A DNA stretch of 64,000 nt from Dicaeum eximium (Eukaryota > Chordata > Aves > Passeriformes > Dicaeidae): positions 124,252 to 188,251 of the forward strand of contig VWZP01010367.1 in NCBI GenBank assembly GCA_013396995.1. Reading direction: 5' to 3'. The position numbers were made by a program, and so were the translations under genes. Shown one piece after another: positions 10,101 to 25,100 of this stretch; the first letter of the stretch is position 1; the number at the start of each line of letters is the position of its first letter. The notes under the pieces were generated by a model. The model had not been told where the DNA came from. It saw only the letters and a program-made list of their open reading frames with translations, and searched no databases.

Positions 10101-13100
10101 CTAAGCCACATCATAGATTTGTGTAAATGTACACAGCATGGAAATTGCACTACTAAGGATGGTAGAATGGGCTCCTCATTCCAATTTTGAATCCTAAAAT
10201 AGAACCTGGAGGTATTAACTCTATGTCAGAGTGTGAGTTTTGTGCACAGCATCAATACTGACTTCTTTCAAGAGCTCAGTCTTTACGTGCTTTCACCACA
10301 CTGCAAGATTCCAAAGATTATACAAAGCTAGAGAGACACAGATGGAATAAAGTGTATGGTAAGAGGGCTGTTTTTTTTTCTTTCCCCACCACCTCAACTC
10401 CCCCAGCCCCTGCCCCATAGCTGCCTTAGGATATCTGCCTAAATCAAAGCTTAACTACTTAGGTTTTAAACCCAGGCCTTCTTCCATGTGCCAGATTGTT
10501 CTTAGCACAGGAATACCATCCTCCATGCCTTTGCTGCTTATTTGGAAACAATGCTTCAAGTTTTCCCCAAATTGCAGATGATGGAGTGGGTAAGAAGTTC
10601 AGCCTTTTTAGTCTCTTGATCTCCTTGGACATACACAAATTTCAGGACATCTGTTAGAGGCCAAAATTCTCCTTGGCTTCAGAGGGCTCCTCAGCCCACA
10701 GTCCTGGCACAGCTCAGCAGCTCTGGACTGCAGCAATTGTCCAGGCCCTCCTGATGGCTCTGGAAGCCAGAGAAAGGAGTTCACAGTCACTCCTGAGTAA
10801 ACACTGTTTTTGTGCTGGTAATCTTGGTAGGTTTCTAAGATGACGCATGGCCTCTCTTCTAGATATTTACATATCTTCATGAAAACAGATGCTCTATTAG
10901 CTATTTTTAACTGTAATGTTCTCATAATTGGTTTTATTTTCTCTTTGATCTTTTCCTAAGGATTTATCCTCTTCAGGATTACGTTCTATTAATGCCTTGA
11001 GCTTTGTGGTTTGAATACCTTACATTCCCAATTTCCCTCTCCTTCTCAGAAAGCCTCTACTAAAACAGTGCATTGAAATTTCCATTTCTTTATTCTTGTT
11101 GTGCTTATACACTGTTGCCTGGGAACAGTATTACCCAGGTGTGCTAGTAGTTAGGCAACAAGTTAAACTGAAAATATTGTGAGACTTGATACAAGAAATG
11201 AGGGGGAGCATATGCTTATTTTAAGGGACTGCTTCTGCATTGATTTATAATGCACCATTAGCAGATGGAAAATTGTATCACTGGGGACTTGCTATAACAG
11301 CAGCAGGTTTTTCATGTGTTTTTTTTTTTTTTGCTTTGATTTACAGTGTATCCCTTAAGTGAGCCTCTTGTTATACTGGCATTCAACGTAATCTGACATA
11401 AATATCTAGGTACTCCAAAGAGCTATATACTGTAATAAAGTGTAATTTACAGAAAGTATTTCTGAAATACATAATACAAAAAACCTCAGGAGGGCACTTG
11501 TTGCCAGTAGTGCAGTGATTTCACAGTAGCAGAAACCAATTACATGACACACAAACGAGTTACACCTTCCTTAGTAACTAATGGAAAATGAAAGATTTAA
11601 GAGAAACATTGGCTTGGACACATTTCTATTTCTAGGAGTTCAGGCTAGAATTTGAATCTCTGATCCATGTATTAAAAACATCCAAGGGTATGTTTAGTCA
11701 GGAATGAAAATTCAGAACTCAGAAATTGCCATCTAGTTCAGTGTTGAAGGCAAGCACAGTAATGTCAACTTGTTTCTCCTACACTCTACAACCTGCTTGC
11801 TACTCATTCCATTCCAAGTCCATGCTGGGGTCTTACCTGTCATTTTCCAGTTACCAGTGATCCTGAGGAAGGCACACTCCTCATCTTTGCAAACTCAAGG
11901 AGTTGCATTGGAGACAAAAGTGCTACCTTGTGCCTCAATTGATGCACATTCAGGAGATGACAATTTGCTGGCAAGTCCCTGGTTGTTGGTTTCCCTTGCT
12001 GCAGAAATCTTCTAAGTGACCATAATTTTATCAACTTTAGATTTGAAGAATGTTTATTTTAAACATTGTTCTCAATGCCAAAGCTCTCCTTCAAGTAGTC
12101 TGGGGTCCAGCATTTGATGCAGGTGATGATTCTGAAAACCATTAAAGCCCAAGTAACAAAGCTTGGGCCAACTGGTCTTTCTGAAGAGAGAATGGTCCTG
12201 AAAACCTAGTGCTGTCACAAATAAAATCTTGCTTGATCTGAGTCGCAGATTACAGAAAGGGCAGAAAGCAAAAAAGCAATCCACTCTGCTGCACAGTTCT
12301 GGCCTTTCACTGCTTTGAAGATAACTTTGAATAATTCCATGCATCAAATCATTGATTCAAGGCGTCAGTGTGTGCTCATTAGTTTCCTCCTGTCTTTTCC
12401 AGGTATGAGGAGGGAGGCTACAGTTGCCAATATAACCTCCCTTAAAAAGGTTTTCACAGAACCCTATCTGCATGTTATGCTGAGACTTACCCAGGACTAA
12501 AACTTGCATGTCTTTGACATTGAAGGAAGCAAACAAAGCATTCCTGGCTACATTCCTTATTGATAGTGTGTTTACTCTAAATGTTCTTCTCTCTTAATTA
12601 GATTGTGATACATGCTTATGACTTTTGCCTTTTTTCAACAAAAGGGAAATCCAGGACTCGCTAAAGTCAATGGGAGATTTTGCATTGACCATGTGTAGTG
12701 TGAATTTTTCCAGACACTTCATAGAGCTGCTCAAATTCTTTTCTGGTGTGGACTCTCACTGACATTTATTTATGATATACATATATCCTTCTTAAGGAAG
12801 TTTTGGCAACGCTGCTGGATGAGATCTCTATTCATTCCCACCCTTAACCTAAGAAGCAGCCAAGCCGTGGTCGTTCTGTTTCTCTTGGGATCAAACTACA
12901 TTATTTGGGTCTGGGATGTGAGCATATTTACACATTTGTTAATTGTATCTGAAGTTGAGTGTATCTGAAAACTGTTAAGACAGAGAACAGTGAGATTTAT
13001 ATGTCTGATATCCTGGCAACATGGTGATGGATGCTGTTTTGGTTTCTGTTATGGGAGGACTGAGAGAAATTTGTCTTTCCTTCAGTTAAGTGTATAACTT

Positions 13101-16100
13101 CAGGTTTCAGAATTATGTATTCTGTTTATTTTTCAGCTGAAAACCATATTCAATGTGCATTTGACAGCTAAGAAATTTCTTTGCTGTCAAAAAAGTACAT
13201 GCAATTGTTTATTTATTTAATAGTATTGCTGTACCACAGTCTGAAAACAGCTTTTTGTTATTTGCTCAGAGATTTTTTTTCTGAAGCTGAGATTACAACA
13301 CTGAGTTGCATTGGTCATACTGGCTCTGGGAGGAGAATTTCCTGCGAGTGAAACAGTTTGCAAACTCTGTAGACTTCTTATTTGTTGGTATTCTCAAGTC
13401 CTTGATCTTATTTATTGTGCTACATTGATGATGTATGAACCCCAAGCTTCAGGGCTCCTGCCAAACCTGATTTATTTTTTCTTAACATCTTGAGATATAA
13501 TTTCTCTGGAGATTTCAGTTTCTATCTTCAAAGAATCAAAAATTGGCTCAAACTAAAGAGAATGATACACTTAGTCTTTGGTTAGTGTATTTTACTTGTC
13601 TGTAAAAAGCCAAAAGCATTTGCCAAATGTGGGGTAAGAAAGACATTTCTTTGTATATTAGGTTGGCATGGATAGTTTTTTCCCTTTATATTGTAGACTA
13701 TCATCCACTCCTTAAGATAGGCATCTTCACCAAAGAGATTCCTCATTATTGCAATGACGGAATATTGATGGTGCCATAAACCTCTCTCATTATTGTCCTG
13801 ATAAGTGTTACAGGATTTTACAGCACTTGACTTCCACTGGAAAGGTTTTAAGTTTGCTAAAGGGTACTGAACAGTTTCTTGGTGCTTTTTTTTTTTGTTT
13901 TGTTTTTTTGTTTTTTTTGCTTGTAATATGTGAGAATGGTTAGATTGAGTGTTTTGCCCCAAAATTCTCCACATACTGAAAGGAAAATGGATTGACTGAT
14001 CCTCTCTCCTGTGTGGTAACTGGGAAAATGTTTCCCACAAGAAATCGGGTTCTGCGGGTGGTTTTTTTGTGTGTTCCCATTTGATTTTTCTCATAACATT
14101 ATCACTTTCATTTTTGTGGTGGTGATGGGTTAAAAAGATTAGGAATTATATCTTCTTTTATTGTTATTATAAAAACATTCTGATTTATCATTCTAGATTT
14201 TTTGAAACAAGCTCCTCCAGAAAGGTTTGAATTATTCTAAAATGCTTTTGTATGATAGTTTGAGAGATAGATGCCCTGTTGGGAATTTGGGATTTGTACA
14301 GAATCATAGATTGCTGTCTGGAAGGGACTTTGAGGAGGTTTGTAGTGTGGCTGCCTTCTCAAAGCAAGGTCAGTGCTTTAGTATTGACTCCAGGTTGCTT
14401 GGCACTTTCTGCAGCTGGTCTTGAAAACCTCCGACAGCTGATTCCTCTCTGGACAGCCTGTTCCAGTGCTAATCATCCCCAAACGACCTTTTTTCTTGTA
14501 ATCCAGTTGAGACCTCTGTTGTTTCAGTGTATGACAAGTGATCTCTTGTCCTCCCGCCATAGACCTCCTTAAAAAGCCTGGCTTTATCTGTTCAGTCGTC
14601 TCCTTGTAAATATGCTAAAGCTGCTGCTAGTCCTCCTAGAGCTTCTCCCTCAAGGGTGAGTGCTCCAGCCTCAGACCATCTCGGTGGTCTTCTGATGGAC
14701 TTGATCAAATATGTGAATATCCTTCTTGTACAGGGGACCCAAAACTGGATGCAGTATTCCAGATGCATCCTTACTAGTGTCAAGTCTGCTGGCTACTCTC
14801 TGACTGATAGAAGATGTATGCATGCCTTTTGATGTACCTGGGGATGAGTAACTACATCCAAACTCCAGAAGTCTGGACTAGAACCCCCTTTTTCAGTCAA
14901 GTATGTAGTGTATGAAATCTAAGTCTTCCTATCTCATTAGTGCATGTTCTTTTGCTCCATTTGTCTTATAAATGATTGGTAGTCAGACTCCCAAAACAGC
15001 AATACACTTTACATTTTAAAAATTGTCACTAGCATCCATTTCACTACATTTAAGTTGCCATAGTTTTCAGCTAAATAGAATATGTATTGAAAAACCCTAG
15101 ATGTAGAATAAGTTACAAATGATTAAATGAAGTAGATATATGTGCTAAACTAATACTGTATTTGCTTAGTTTTCAATTTGAAAAACATGAAACTAAAACA
15201 ATCTCATCATGTCTAGTCACAAAGCTCTTTATTATAAAATTTCCATTTTGTTTGCCTTTTTCCACAAGCAAGAGCATTTCAAATCCTAAGAGACTTAAGT
15301 ACTTTGTTTCTTAGTGTACTTTCTTCTGTTTCTTTATTTAAAACATGAAAGAATATATAAGGAAGAAAATGTTTAAAGACTATTAAGGTTGCATAGTTAG
15401 TCACTTAAAAGCTGGTAGCAACACAAATTAGGTTTGAAAGTAAATGAAATGTGCACATAGCAAACTGGGAGGAGGTCTGCATGTAGGGAAATCTACTACA
15501 CATAAAAGGTTTGCTAGATGCTGTTCGGTACATCTGGAAAAAAAAAAGCACTAAAACCTGCAGAGTGCCCTGGAGAAAATTAATGCCAAAAGAGGCAGAA
15601 GGTGTCAGAGAACAAAAACCAATCCAGGATTTCAGCTGAAGTTAGGTAACTGAACAGACTCATGCAATTCAGTGCACGCCCTGAGCAGTGAAGGTCTGAT
15701 GTCATAGGCACTAATCGTGCACTTAAAGCTCTCACCTGCTGAGTGCTTTGCCAGGCTGAGCCTCCACAGTGAGACATTAGGGGATAAGTAGGGAATGTTG
15801 AAAAAAACATGTTGCAGCCACATGGTTCAGTTCTGGGCATTGCTCTACAAGACATTGATCAACAAGGGGGCTTCAAACAGAAGCAACAAAATAGATGACA
15901 CTAACATCATTACTTTGGGCTTATACAGGTGTGAAGAAGAATTAAATTGTACTGTGATGTATTTCTATGTTATATATAGCATGTATTTAACATATTTAGA
16001 ATGTATATGAGTTATGTGTATGTGTGCATATATGTGATATATGAAAAAGTTCAAGGAAATTAAAAATACAGTACTTGAACAAATAAAATATTCTTATTAA

Positions 16101-19100
16101 ATACAGGGGAATGACAACTGTACAAACACCAGGTGGGATCCTGTCTGAAATGAAGCCAAAATGAGTTTTGGCACTGGGTTTAGGTGTGGCCATAGTTTCC
16201 TGAGGACTTAAATACAACATGCCTTGTCCAGCTGAGTGCAGAGATGCTTATATACTCTACATAATATAGAGTATATAATGCATGTAAGTTCTATATAATC
16301 TCTTATTCATAACTGTCATGGGTATTCTCTATGACTTCTGTAAAATCCATCCGCATTTCTCCTCTTCATTTCAAGTAACAGAATTTGAAAGATAGTCTTT
16401 TAGGGAAGTAACTGATACCAGAGCTTAAAAGATGAAAGATGTCTCTGTTTTAGTGTGTACACATGCAGTGGGGTCTTGTGAGTTGACAAAAATCACAATT
16501 GCATGGCCAAAATTGAAGTTTAGTCTATCTCATCTATTATACAGTATTTGACTGAACTAGTGATGTATAATAAAATTTACTACAGGACATGGGTTTTAGT
16601 AGTTGTTTGACCTACAAGTAACAGTATGGTGAAAAAGCTTTCCTACATATGAAAATCTTCAGATTCATCCTCCTCAAATGCATCTCACATTTGAAAGGTC
16701 AGTTTCATTGCTAATATTTTCATGCCTTGATTTTTGATAATAATGGATGGGAGAATAATACTGGAGATCTGATCCTGTAGGTGAGTACTTCTCTGTAGGA
16801 CAATTACTAAAGTCACAGTTAATGATATATTCTAGAAATCAATGTACTGAATCAGTTATTTGCATGTGAAAAAGAATGGTTTGTGATCTAGAATGAATTC
16901 AATTCTTGACAATTAGGCATTGCTGAGATAAAAAAGTAGGAATGCTTTGGAAAGCTATACAGCAAAAACAAGAATGCAGAATTCAGGCCCCAAGAGAAAG
17001 AAGCCTCATAATGCAATTTTTTATTCTGTAGGATGCCTCTGTATGATAAAAAGTAACTTGTTAAATGACAGTTGCCTTATTACAGTACCATAAAGTTTCC
17101 TAACTTCTTTTGTAGACTTTTGCCCAGCCAGTGAAGTTTAACTCTGATGTTAGGGCTTTTGAAGTAGTTAATTATGCCCCACGACGCCTGGAAAGCCAGC
17201 CGAAAAAAATTCTACATGATCAAAAACCTCCAAGCCCCATTTATGATGTTCTAAGCAAAGAGAAGAATGATGGGCAGCTCTCCAAAATGCTCAGTGCTTC
17301 TTCAACCTTCAGTATTGATCCAAATTACAACGCTATGGTAAGCATCTTATAGACCCTGAGTTTATATTTAGATCTTACTGTAGAGATACTGGCAATAGTT
17401 ATTGTTGTGTTTGGCTTGGTAGCTTGGGAAAAATGTTAATTTATGTTAGAAAAACAGAATGATGGGCCAAATTATGCCCTGTAATGCACATATGTCTAGC
17501 AGGCAAGTGAATGGAATTACAGATGCACAGAATTTTGAAGATTCTGTAGGGCAGGGTTCAGCTGTGTGGTCTGAATACTTTTTAATATTAAAAGAAAAAA
17601 TATTATGACAACAGTTACTTTACTAGTGATCCCTGGAATGTGCAAATTGACTGAAACTAATGCAGCTCAGTATTTCCTTATTAATTAATTTCCTTGTGTG
17701 GCTATGAGCTCATCTGTGGTCTGGCAACACATAAGTCTCTCTTCCATTAATTCCTAAAGGATTTACATGGTTAGCATCAATTGAAATGGCCAGAAAAAAT
17801 AATCTTTGGCAAGAAGGAAGCTAAATTAATGGAAAGATAGGTTGGAATTTAGGAAAAAACAAAAAAAATTGTGGTTTCAGGCTTGCTTAGACAGTATCAG
17901 TTTTGGTATTCTTACCTGCCTACTTCCAGGGCCATCTTCAGCGCCAAATTAGGCAGGTTAAAATCAGGAATTGAAGTATCTTACGCACCTGAGAGAATAC
18001 AAGTCGGTGTAATTGGGTGTGGAATTTTACCTTTAAACAACAGGTTTCAAGGACAAAAGAAGTATTTCACTGGGATGTTTGGTTTATTCCTTTCTTGCTT
18101 ATTTGCATGGATGTGAGTGACGTGTCTTCATTTCATTTTATTCAAGGACAGTCTAAGGTCTTGCTCCATTTTTTGCAGTGCCTGCTCAAAATTATGTCAT
18201 AGCTGGAAAGCTGAGAGCAAAGCAGGGAGTTGTAACAGACCACTGCTTTTTGCAGTGTAAGATTAAAATATAAAACAGTGTTGAGAGAGGTTAAAAGGCA
18301 ATGATGTTTAACAAAATGATACTATTGTGATATTGCAATTATCTGCATTTAAACTGGACAAATGATACAAAAGGACAAGGCCCACAGACATCCCTACCAT
18401 CTTAAATAATAATTTTCACAAATACTTTGCTTGAGAGCTCAGAAGCAGAAGAGCTATTCTCGATTTCTTATTTGCTCTCAGTATTAAATTGAGGAAATGC
18501 TGAGTGTTTGTGCAAGTGTGGCTTACATTGCTCTCTAGGCTAACCTCCCATCATTGCCACTGTGTATGGCCTTCCTTAAGCAATTCAAAGCCATTTCACT
18601 GTTACTTTCTTCTTTCATGTGGTCAGGAGAAACAGGGCTTCAGTATTATTTAAGATTCCATTTCTTCCCTTGAGATATTTTCCATTGATGGGAAGTGTTA
18701 CTGCCTTTTGAGGAACAATATGCCTCAGTACCCTTTCTTCTCCTTTTGGGGTGAAAGGGTGATATTTCTTCTTATTTTTGATTCCTCCTTTACTTGGTGG
18801 GTAACATAGATGCCTCATCCAGTTCAGCTTGGCATCTCAAGTCTGAGCTGGAACAAAATGGCCTGTGAAACTTGCCCCAGATGGTTAGTGCAACTACACA
18901 AGGGGAAAGAAGTCAGCTCCATTCATCGCAGTACAGTGACTGCACCAGGAAAAGCCACCCCAGATCAACTCTATCAAGTAGTTCTGTTCAAATCAAGTAG
19001 GATTTGATCTTTCTGTTGCCAGGTGATGCTGTCTGCTTTGCTTTGGCTGCCTTCACACAAACTAAAGAGATTGACAGTTGTTTAGAATGTTACATTGCTT

Positions 19101-22100
19101 ACAAAAAGTCAGCTTGAGTGGTCATCACTGGCAGGTTACTTATGAAAAAGAGTTATGACTGGAAAATCCTAGTAGGCCTTTCAGGCTATGGCCTGAATTT
19201 AAACACATCTTGATTAAGAAATATGTGCAGTGATGTTTTTCTCTGTATTTTACTTCCCTCTCAGATTGTTACAAATTTACAGATAAGCAAAAGTTCTCTT
19301 CATGTGTGTTTGCACATGCAAATCACTGATATGGAAGTAAGTACCTTCTCATGGATAGTCAGTATCAATGGTGTGAAATACATTAAGAAAAAAATATGTG
19401 GACTCGTATAGAATCGATCACAACTATGGAAAGAAACTGGCTGGCATCCCACATACCTTACTTCAGAGAAACCCCAGTTCAGCAAAGCACTTAAGTATGT
19501 TTTTAACTCTAATCAAGGGAAGTTAAACACATGCTTAAACTTAAACACGTGCTAAAAGCTTTGCTGGATTGGGTCCTAGCAAGGCCTAAGTGTGATTGGG
19601 TAAGGAAACTAACCTAGGTAACAAACCCCATCAGATTAAATGTAGCATCGTTCTCTGGGGATGGAGAAAGAGTAGAAATTTTTTCCTTCTGATATGACAT
19701 ATAATTTTGTGTACCAGCCATGTACAGACATGAGCATGTTATGAATCATTCAGATAAAAAACTGGGCTGTAAGTCAGTAAATGCATAAATATTAAATGCC
19801 AGAATAAAGAAACTATCTTCTGTATTTCAGAAAAACTTGTCAATTGCCAAGAAGTAGCATACACTGTGTCGTTGGGAGTAATTAGTCTCCATCTCCACAA
19901 ATGACATTGTATGAGCCACTGCCAACATAAGCTTTCCATATTTTGAAATATTTTCTTCTCTCTAAATGAAACCACCCACTTTCTGAGTAATTCATATTTT
20001 TTTAATCCCCTACAGATACGTATGAGGCAGAAATAACCCTTGCCCTGAATGGAATATTAGCTCATGGAAAGAAAATTCAAGCTGTGATCTACATAAACTG
20101 ATTACCTGATATAACAAGTAGTATCCATCCTTGCCCAAACTTCACCTGTTTTTATGGACAAGGGTAGTTACTGCATTCTTCAAAATAATTAGTCTAAATA
20201 ATAGGAAAAATGGAACTACACTAAAAAGAAAAATGCACTTCAGATTAATGAAATAGATCATCCCTAAGAGTGGAAAAAGTGCACTATTAAAAAAAATACT
20301 GGGAAGTGCTGTATGTAATTTCTAAGGGAAGCAGCTATGGATCGTTGTGGCCATCGTCAGAGATCCTACTCTTACATCATTGGAATTGTCTGTCAGCTGT
20401 CTCTGAGTAGCTTGCTGCTCAACATTTCCCTTTCACTCCCAAACTACTCCTTGGAGGCACTTCTCTTTCTCCTTCAATGAGCCACTGAGGCTTAGACTGC
20501 CTGAGCAGAAATTTCTTGTGGTCCCAGGCCATAACACGTAGGTTTCTACTGTGAGAATTACTGTGTACAAAGCAGTTATGCAGTGATCCAGCATAAAAGC
20601 ATGAGAGGTGATAACTAATTAGATTTCTATTTGTTTGATTTTGGTTTTAATATCCACAGCTTTTTCCTTCTGAAAGTATAACTTAATTTAAGGTTCCTTA
20701 CTCTTCAAATTCTTGAGGAAAAATAATAGATATTATTTATAAAATGTGTTAAAGTCAGAAAGTAGCAGTTTCTTATTGCAGAAATTTTTTGTACATCTAA
20801 TTTGCATTTGAGATTGTGCAGTAAAGGAATTATTCATACATACATTATTTCTGAAGAAAAAACTCATTATTTGTTACAGAAGTTGAACTCTTAATAGGTG
20901 AAATCAGGTTTAGATATTTTTAGCTTTTAATAGGAAAGTAATTGTTCCAGTCTAAAGGTGATGTTCACTCTGTATTTGTTTTCCTGAGACAATGCTTCTG
21001 TAGAAGGGGGATGTAGAGAATCAGATACATGGCAAATAAGTCAAGAAAGTCAAGAATACTGCAAAAATTTGGCATTTCTTTTTTAATAGCAACTCAATCA
21101 AGAACAAGCAGTTGAATGGATTAAGAAAGAAAGGCTTCCAGCATTTCTAGAAAGTGACTGTTACTTTGAATACAGGTATTGCAATCTTTTATGGTGTCTT
21201 GCAGTTCTAAATTTGTATGTTTTCCTCTTTTGTTTAATTAATCTTGGTAGTATTCCATAAGTGGTTTTGCTCTCCTCTTGTCTTTAATATTTGCTTTATT
21301 GTAATATTTTAGTGACCTGGATAAAGTAAAGTTAGTGACTTTTTTCACTCATCGTGCTGTAATTTTCCTTGACCATGAGTTACATCCTATACTACACCAT
21401 TACAAAGAGAGTAAGAATGGGATTTGCTGATTTCTAAATCTCTGTTCCTCAGAGATGTCATGGTAGCAATGCAACTTTTGCTAATCAGTATGTAATCCAT
21501 ATAAGTAGAAGCTACAATCTATGAAATTAATTTGGAAAAAACCAGCAAGTATTTTTTATTTCAATTATTAGTTTTGTGTCTTTCGGGCCTCTGTCAGAGT
21601 TTGGCAAAGTTCTCTGTGGGATGCCATGGAAAAGCTGGATTATTTACTGTTACAAACTTGCAGTGTTTTCCCAGATGTCCATTCAGCAGATGTTCAGGAG
21701 ATCTAGTGTGCATTTTTGGAAGGGCCTACCTCTATATCCCTTAAGGCTGTGTCTAGATGCAGATGATTGTAGCCTGTTTTAGGGGTCCAAAAGGAGAGGC
21801 AGCCTGGAAGTATGGTTCACAAAACTCATATTTGCTGATTGTAATGGCAGAGTGGTTACTGGGGTACAGACTTCTACAGTTAAAAAATTAAAAATGGTTT
21901 TTATTTTCGATAACCTGGAGACTGCACTTAAGTTCAAGGGGGAAAAGTGTGCAAAGACCAAGCAAACTGTGAGAGTGCTGAATTATACCTTTGTTAACAG
22001 TCTGCTTTACACATATCTGGGCCTCATGAAACAATAACTTTTATCTTCTGCTATATCAAACTGTTTGATCAAGCAGAGTTACCAAGAGAATTGCATAAAA

Positions 22101-25100
22101 CCAACTTTAAGCATGTACTTAATTTCAATTGACATCAGTAGTTCAAGTTGCTTTCCTGAATTAGAATCAAGATAAGTTCAGATGCTAAAAGGAAAACTTG
22201 TTAGATGAGACTTAAAGATGAAGACACCCTAACCCTAGAAATAAACCCTATTTGATCTCCAGTAGTGGGCACAAATAAAACTGAGCATTCACTTGGTTGT
22301 TGGCTCAAGCCTAGGCTTCATCTTCCCTTCACATGTGACTTGGTTGGCTTTGTACTTCTAACTTAACTAAGTTCTACCCAGTTCTTGGGGCCAGAGCATC
22401 CTCACTGCTGCCATGTGGTTCTAAGATTGCCTTTCCTGAGCACTGGGAGGTTCACACTAACACAAAGTAGCACTGGAGAACTGTTCAGTACCATGAAATC
22501 CCCATAGGGCAGCCAGCTGAACATGAGAGAGCAGCTGTCTTGTTATCATCTGCAAGTTCAATCAGTTCAGTCAGTGCTGTGGCATTCCTGCTGGAAGAGT
22601 GCTTCTGTCAGGAACCAGAGGTGGAGTATCTGGTAGTGTCACAGGGCTTCTGCAGTCTGGGAGAATAGTTCAATTTTAGTGAACAGAATGTTCAAGGGAT
22701 ACTTGGCAGGGCTTGGGACTGCAGAGATATATGCAAACTCATCCTGAAAGAAGTAATTTTTTACTGGTAAAGCTTGGTAATGCAAGTAGGGCACTATTTG
22801 TGTGCTGGTGAGCTCTGCAGTGGCTGTACTGGCATTTACAGATGTGACAGCAGGTGAAGGCTGAAATAATACCTGCCTGGACTCAGTGATCTTTGTAGGG
22901 CCCTTCCAAAGCAGGATATTCTATAATTCCATTATTCTATGAAAAAAGCAGATAATGAAGTTCTCTGTACAATTTTTTTTAGATAGACGATTTTTTAAAA
23001 TTGCAAGTTCTGTGGGGAAATCAACTGTTTCTCTGATTAAAAGCTAAAATTAATTATTTTATTTTCTCAACATTTAATTTCAGACTAGCTAAATTGATAT
23101 CACAGGTGGAATGGAGCAAGACTGGCATTAATTTCATTATAGATAGTGACTACTCCCCTTGGATAAGGAAGCAAAGCCCAAGTGCTCCCCCTCCTGAGGA
23201 GGATGACTCTCCATTGACTGAATTGACTATGAAGAAGTTCTATGTATCACTTGGCGAGGTAAAATAAGCATGTTTAATGGGTGTAACATCAAGATAGATT
23301 GAATGAATTGGGTAGAATTATTGTAACTGAGGTCACAACCTAATGGGACAACTGACTTTTGAACAACCTAGTCTAGTGCAGGGGCCTGGAAATAGATGAT
23401 CTTCAAGGTTCCTTTCAACCGAAACCGTTTTCTGATTCTCTGATTCTCTAAATAGCTTTTATAGTCAAAGTTTTTGTACTACAGAAGAAGGTTGATGAGT
23501 TGTAATACAACCTAAACAGAAGCTTGGCTCATACAAGTATGCTCAGCTACTGTCATGCAGCTCTCTGCATTGGGAACTATCCCTACAGGAATCTACACAA
23601 ACAGACTGTACAAAATTCCTATGGACAGTAAGCTTTAGCTCTCAGAAATCCTGCAATAAACTGAGAAATTTTAATTGTTCATTGCAACTTCTTTTCCTAG
23701 GCTACAGTTTCTCAGGTAAAGGATTGGTTTACCTTGGCAAAACAAGATGATTCTGTGAAAACTACAGATTCATTTACGCATCCTGTAGTTTCTAGTAAAA
23801 TTCAAGATACTGAGCATTTTCCTGGGCAGCATAAAGAAGATGAAAAAGGTCCCCTTCTGGGTAAGTAACAAGGGCTCAACGTTGTGGTTTATAACACAGC
23901 TCAGACTAGCTGGAAAGAAAAGGCCTTCTAAGGAATTGTTGCTAACTCCACTTGTTACCTTCTGAGTATCACATGGCATCTGAGGCTTCAGACAGGCATT
24001 TGTTTCTTTCCATACCTACCAGATTAAGTGAAAGTTTGGGCTAGTAGCCAAGTAATTTTGTAATAGTGGTGGTTTCTTTTCTTACACATTTCTGTCTCAT
24101 AGAAATCTGTAAGTTTCAGTTGTTGTTCTGGGTTTTTCTGGGGGTGAGATGTTCATATGTTTTGAAAGACTTTCTTGTCTGGATTCTTTGGGTATTGATA
24201 GCATATGATGTGTTTCAGCCATCTTTTTTGGCTATTTATGTTGGGCACTTGAAGGTCTTTTGGCTGCCAATTTTTATGAATCTTGTAAGATGTAATCATT
24301 TGGAATCTTGTCTGTCTTCGGATTTATTTGAAATTGTTCTGTAAGTTCCAGAGGTTCTGAGAGAGAAAATGCACATATGGGCATATACCTCATTGCACAG
24401 CCTTGCTTCTGCTTTTCATGCAGTAGCAAGAGGAAGAGAAGCCTTGGCTCAAATGTTAGGAGCTTGTTCTCTCCATTCTCAGAGATGTATCTCTCTCCCT
24501 AATTGCCTCAGGTCCTGAGAAATTATTCTCCATGTTTCATTTCACAGGCCTGTGTCAAGAGGCTATGATTTTTCTTTGTCAGGTGAAAACAAGTGAAATA
24601 GTTTAGTATTAAGAAAAGATATTTTAAATCACACTGATTTTTATGTTAATATCAACACATTTTGTCAATTACACAAAATCTTTTGCATCATTTCTCTAAA
24701 TGCTTCCTATGCAAAACCACCACATAGAGTTAGGAAACTGCAATTGCAGAGCAGGAAATTTCTCTGCCATGTCCCTAATCCAAGTATCTGTCTGTGAAAG
24801 TGGCCAGCACTGGTTAGATGTGGCTTATTTTCAGAGGAAGTTGAAAGGAATGTCTAACAAGTTAGACAAAGAAGCAGGTTAGCTGTCTAAGGAATGCCAC
24901 AAACAGAGTTTCCTTTCCCCTTCAGGGTCAGCATCTGCAAAAGCTGACGTTACCAGTGAGAGATCCAGAGAGGATGAAGAGAGCTGCTCTGTGACCATTG
25001 CTGAAGCTCATTCCCACACACAGTCAAGAGTTTATCTAAACCCAGAATGGCACAGTGCTGCAAAAGAAGAAGATGAACAGGAAAACAGAACTTCTCAGAC

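Larger units (their letters stand above)
7953..17115 (+). other. RGS22 intron 3 (9.2 kb)
   Basis: The largest intron. It holds antisense CR1 sequence at 8155-9245 (with assembly joins) and 14296-14795, an AT-rich patch with repeated TATTTAAA-like words at 9255-9340, T-rich runs at 11321-11333 and 13886-13920, and a 12-bp inverted repeat at 16248-16278. A stretch near 15540-15900 weakly resembles a sense CR1 relic. No extra RGS22 exon was recognised. Confidence 0.7.
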
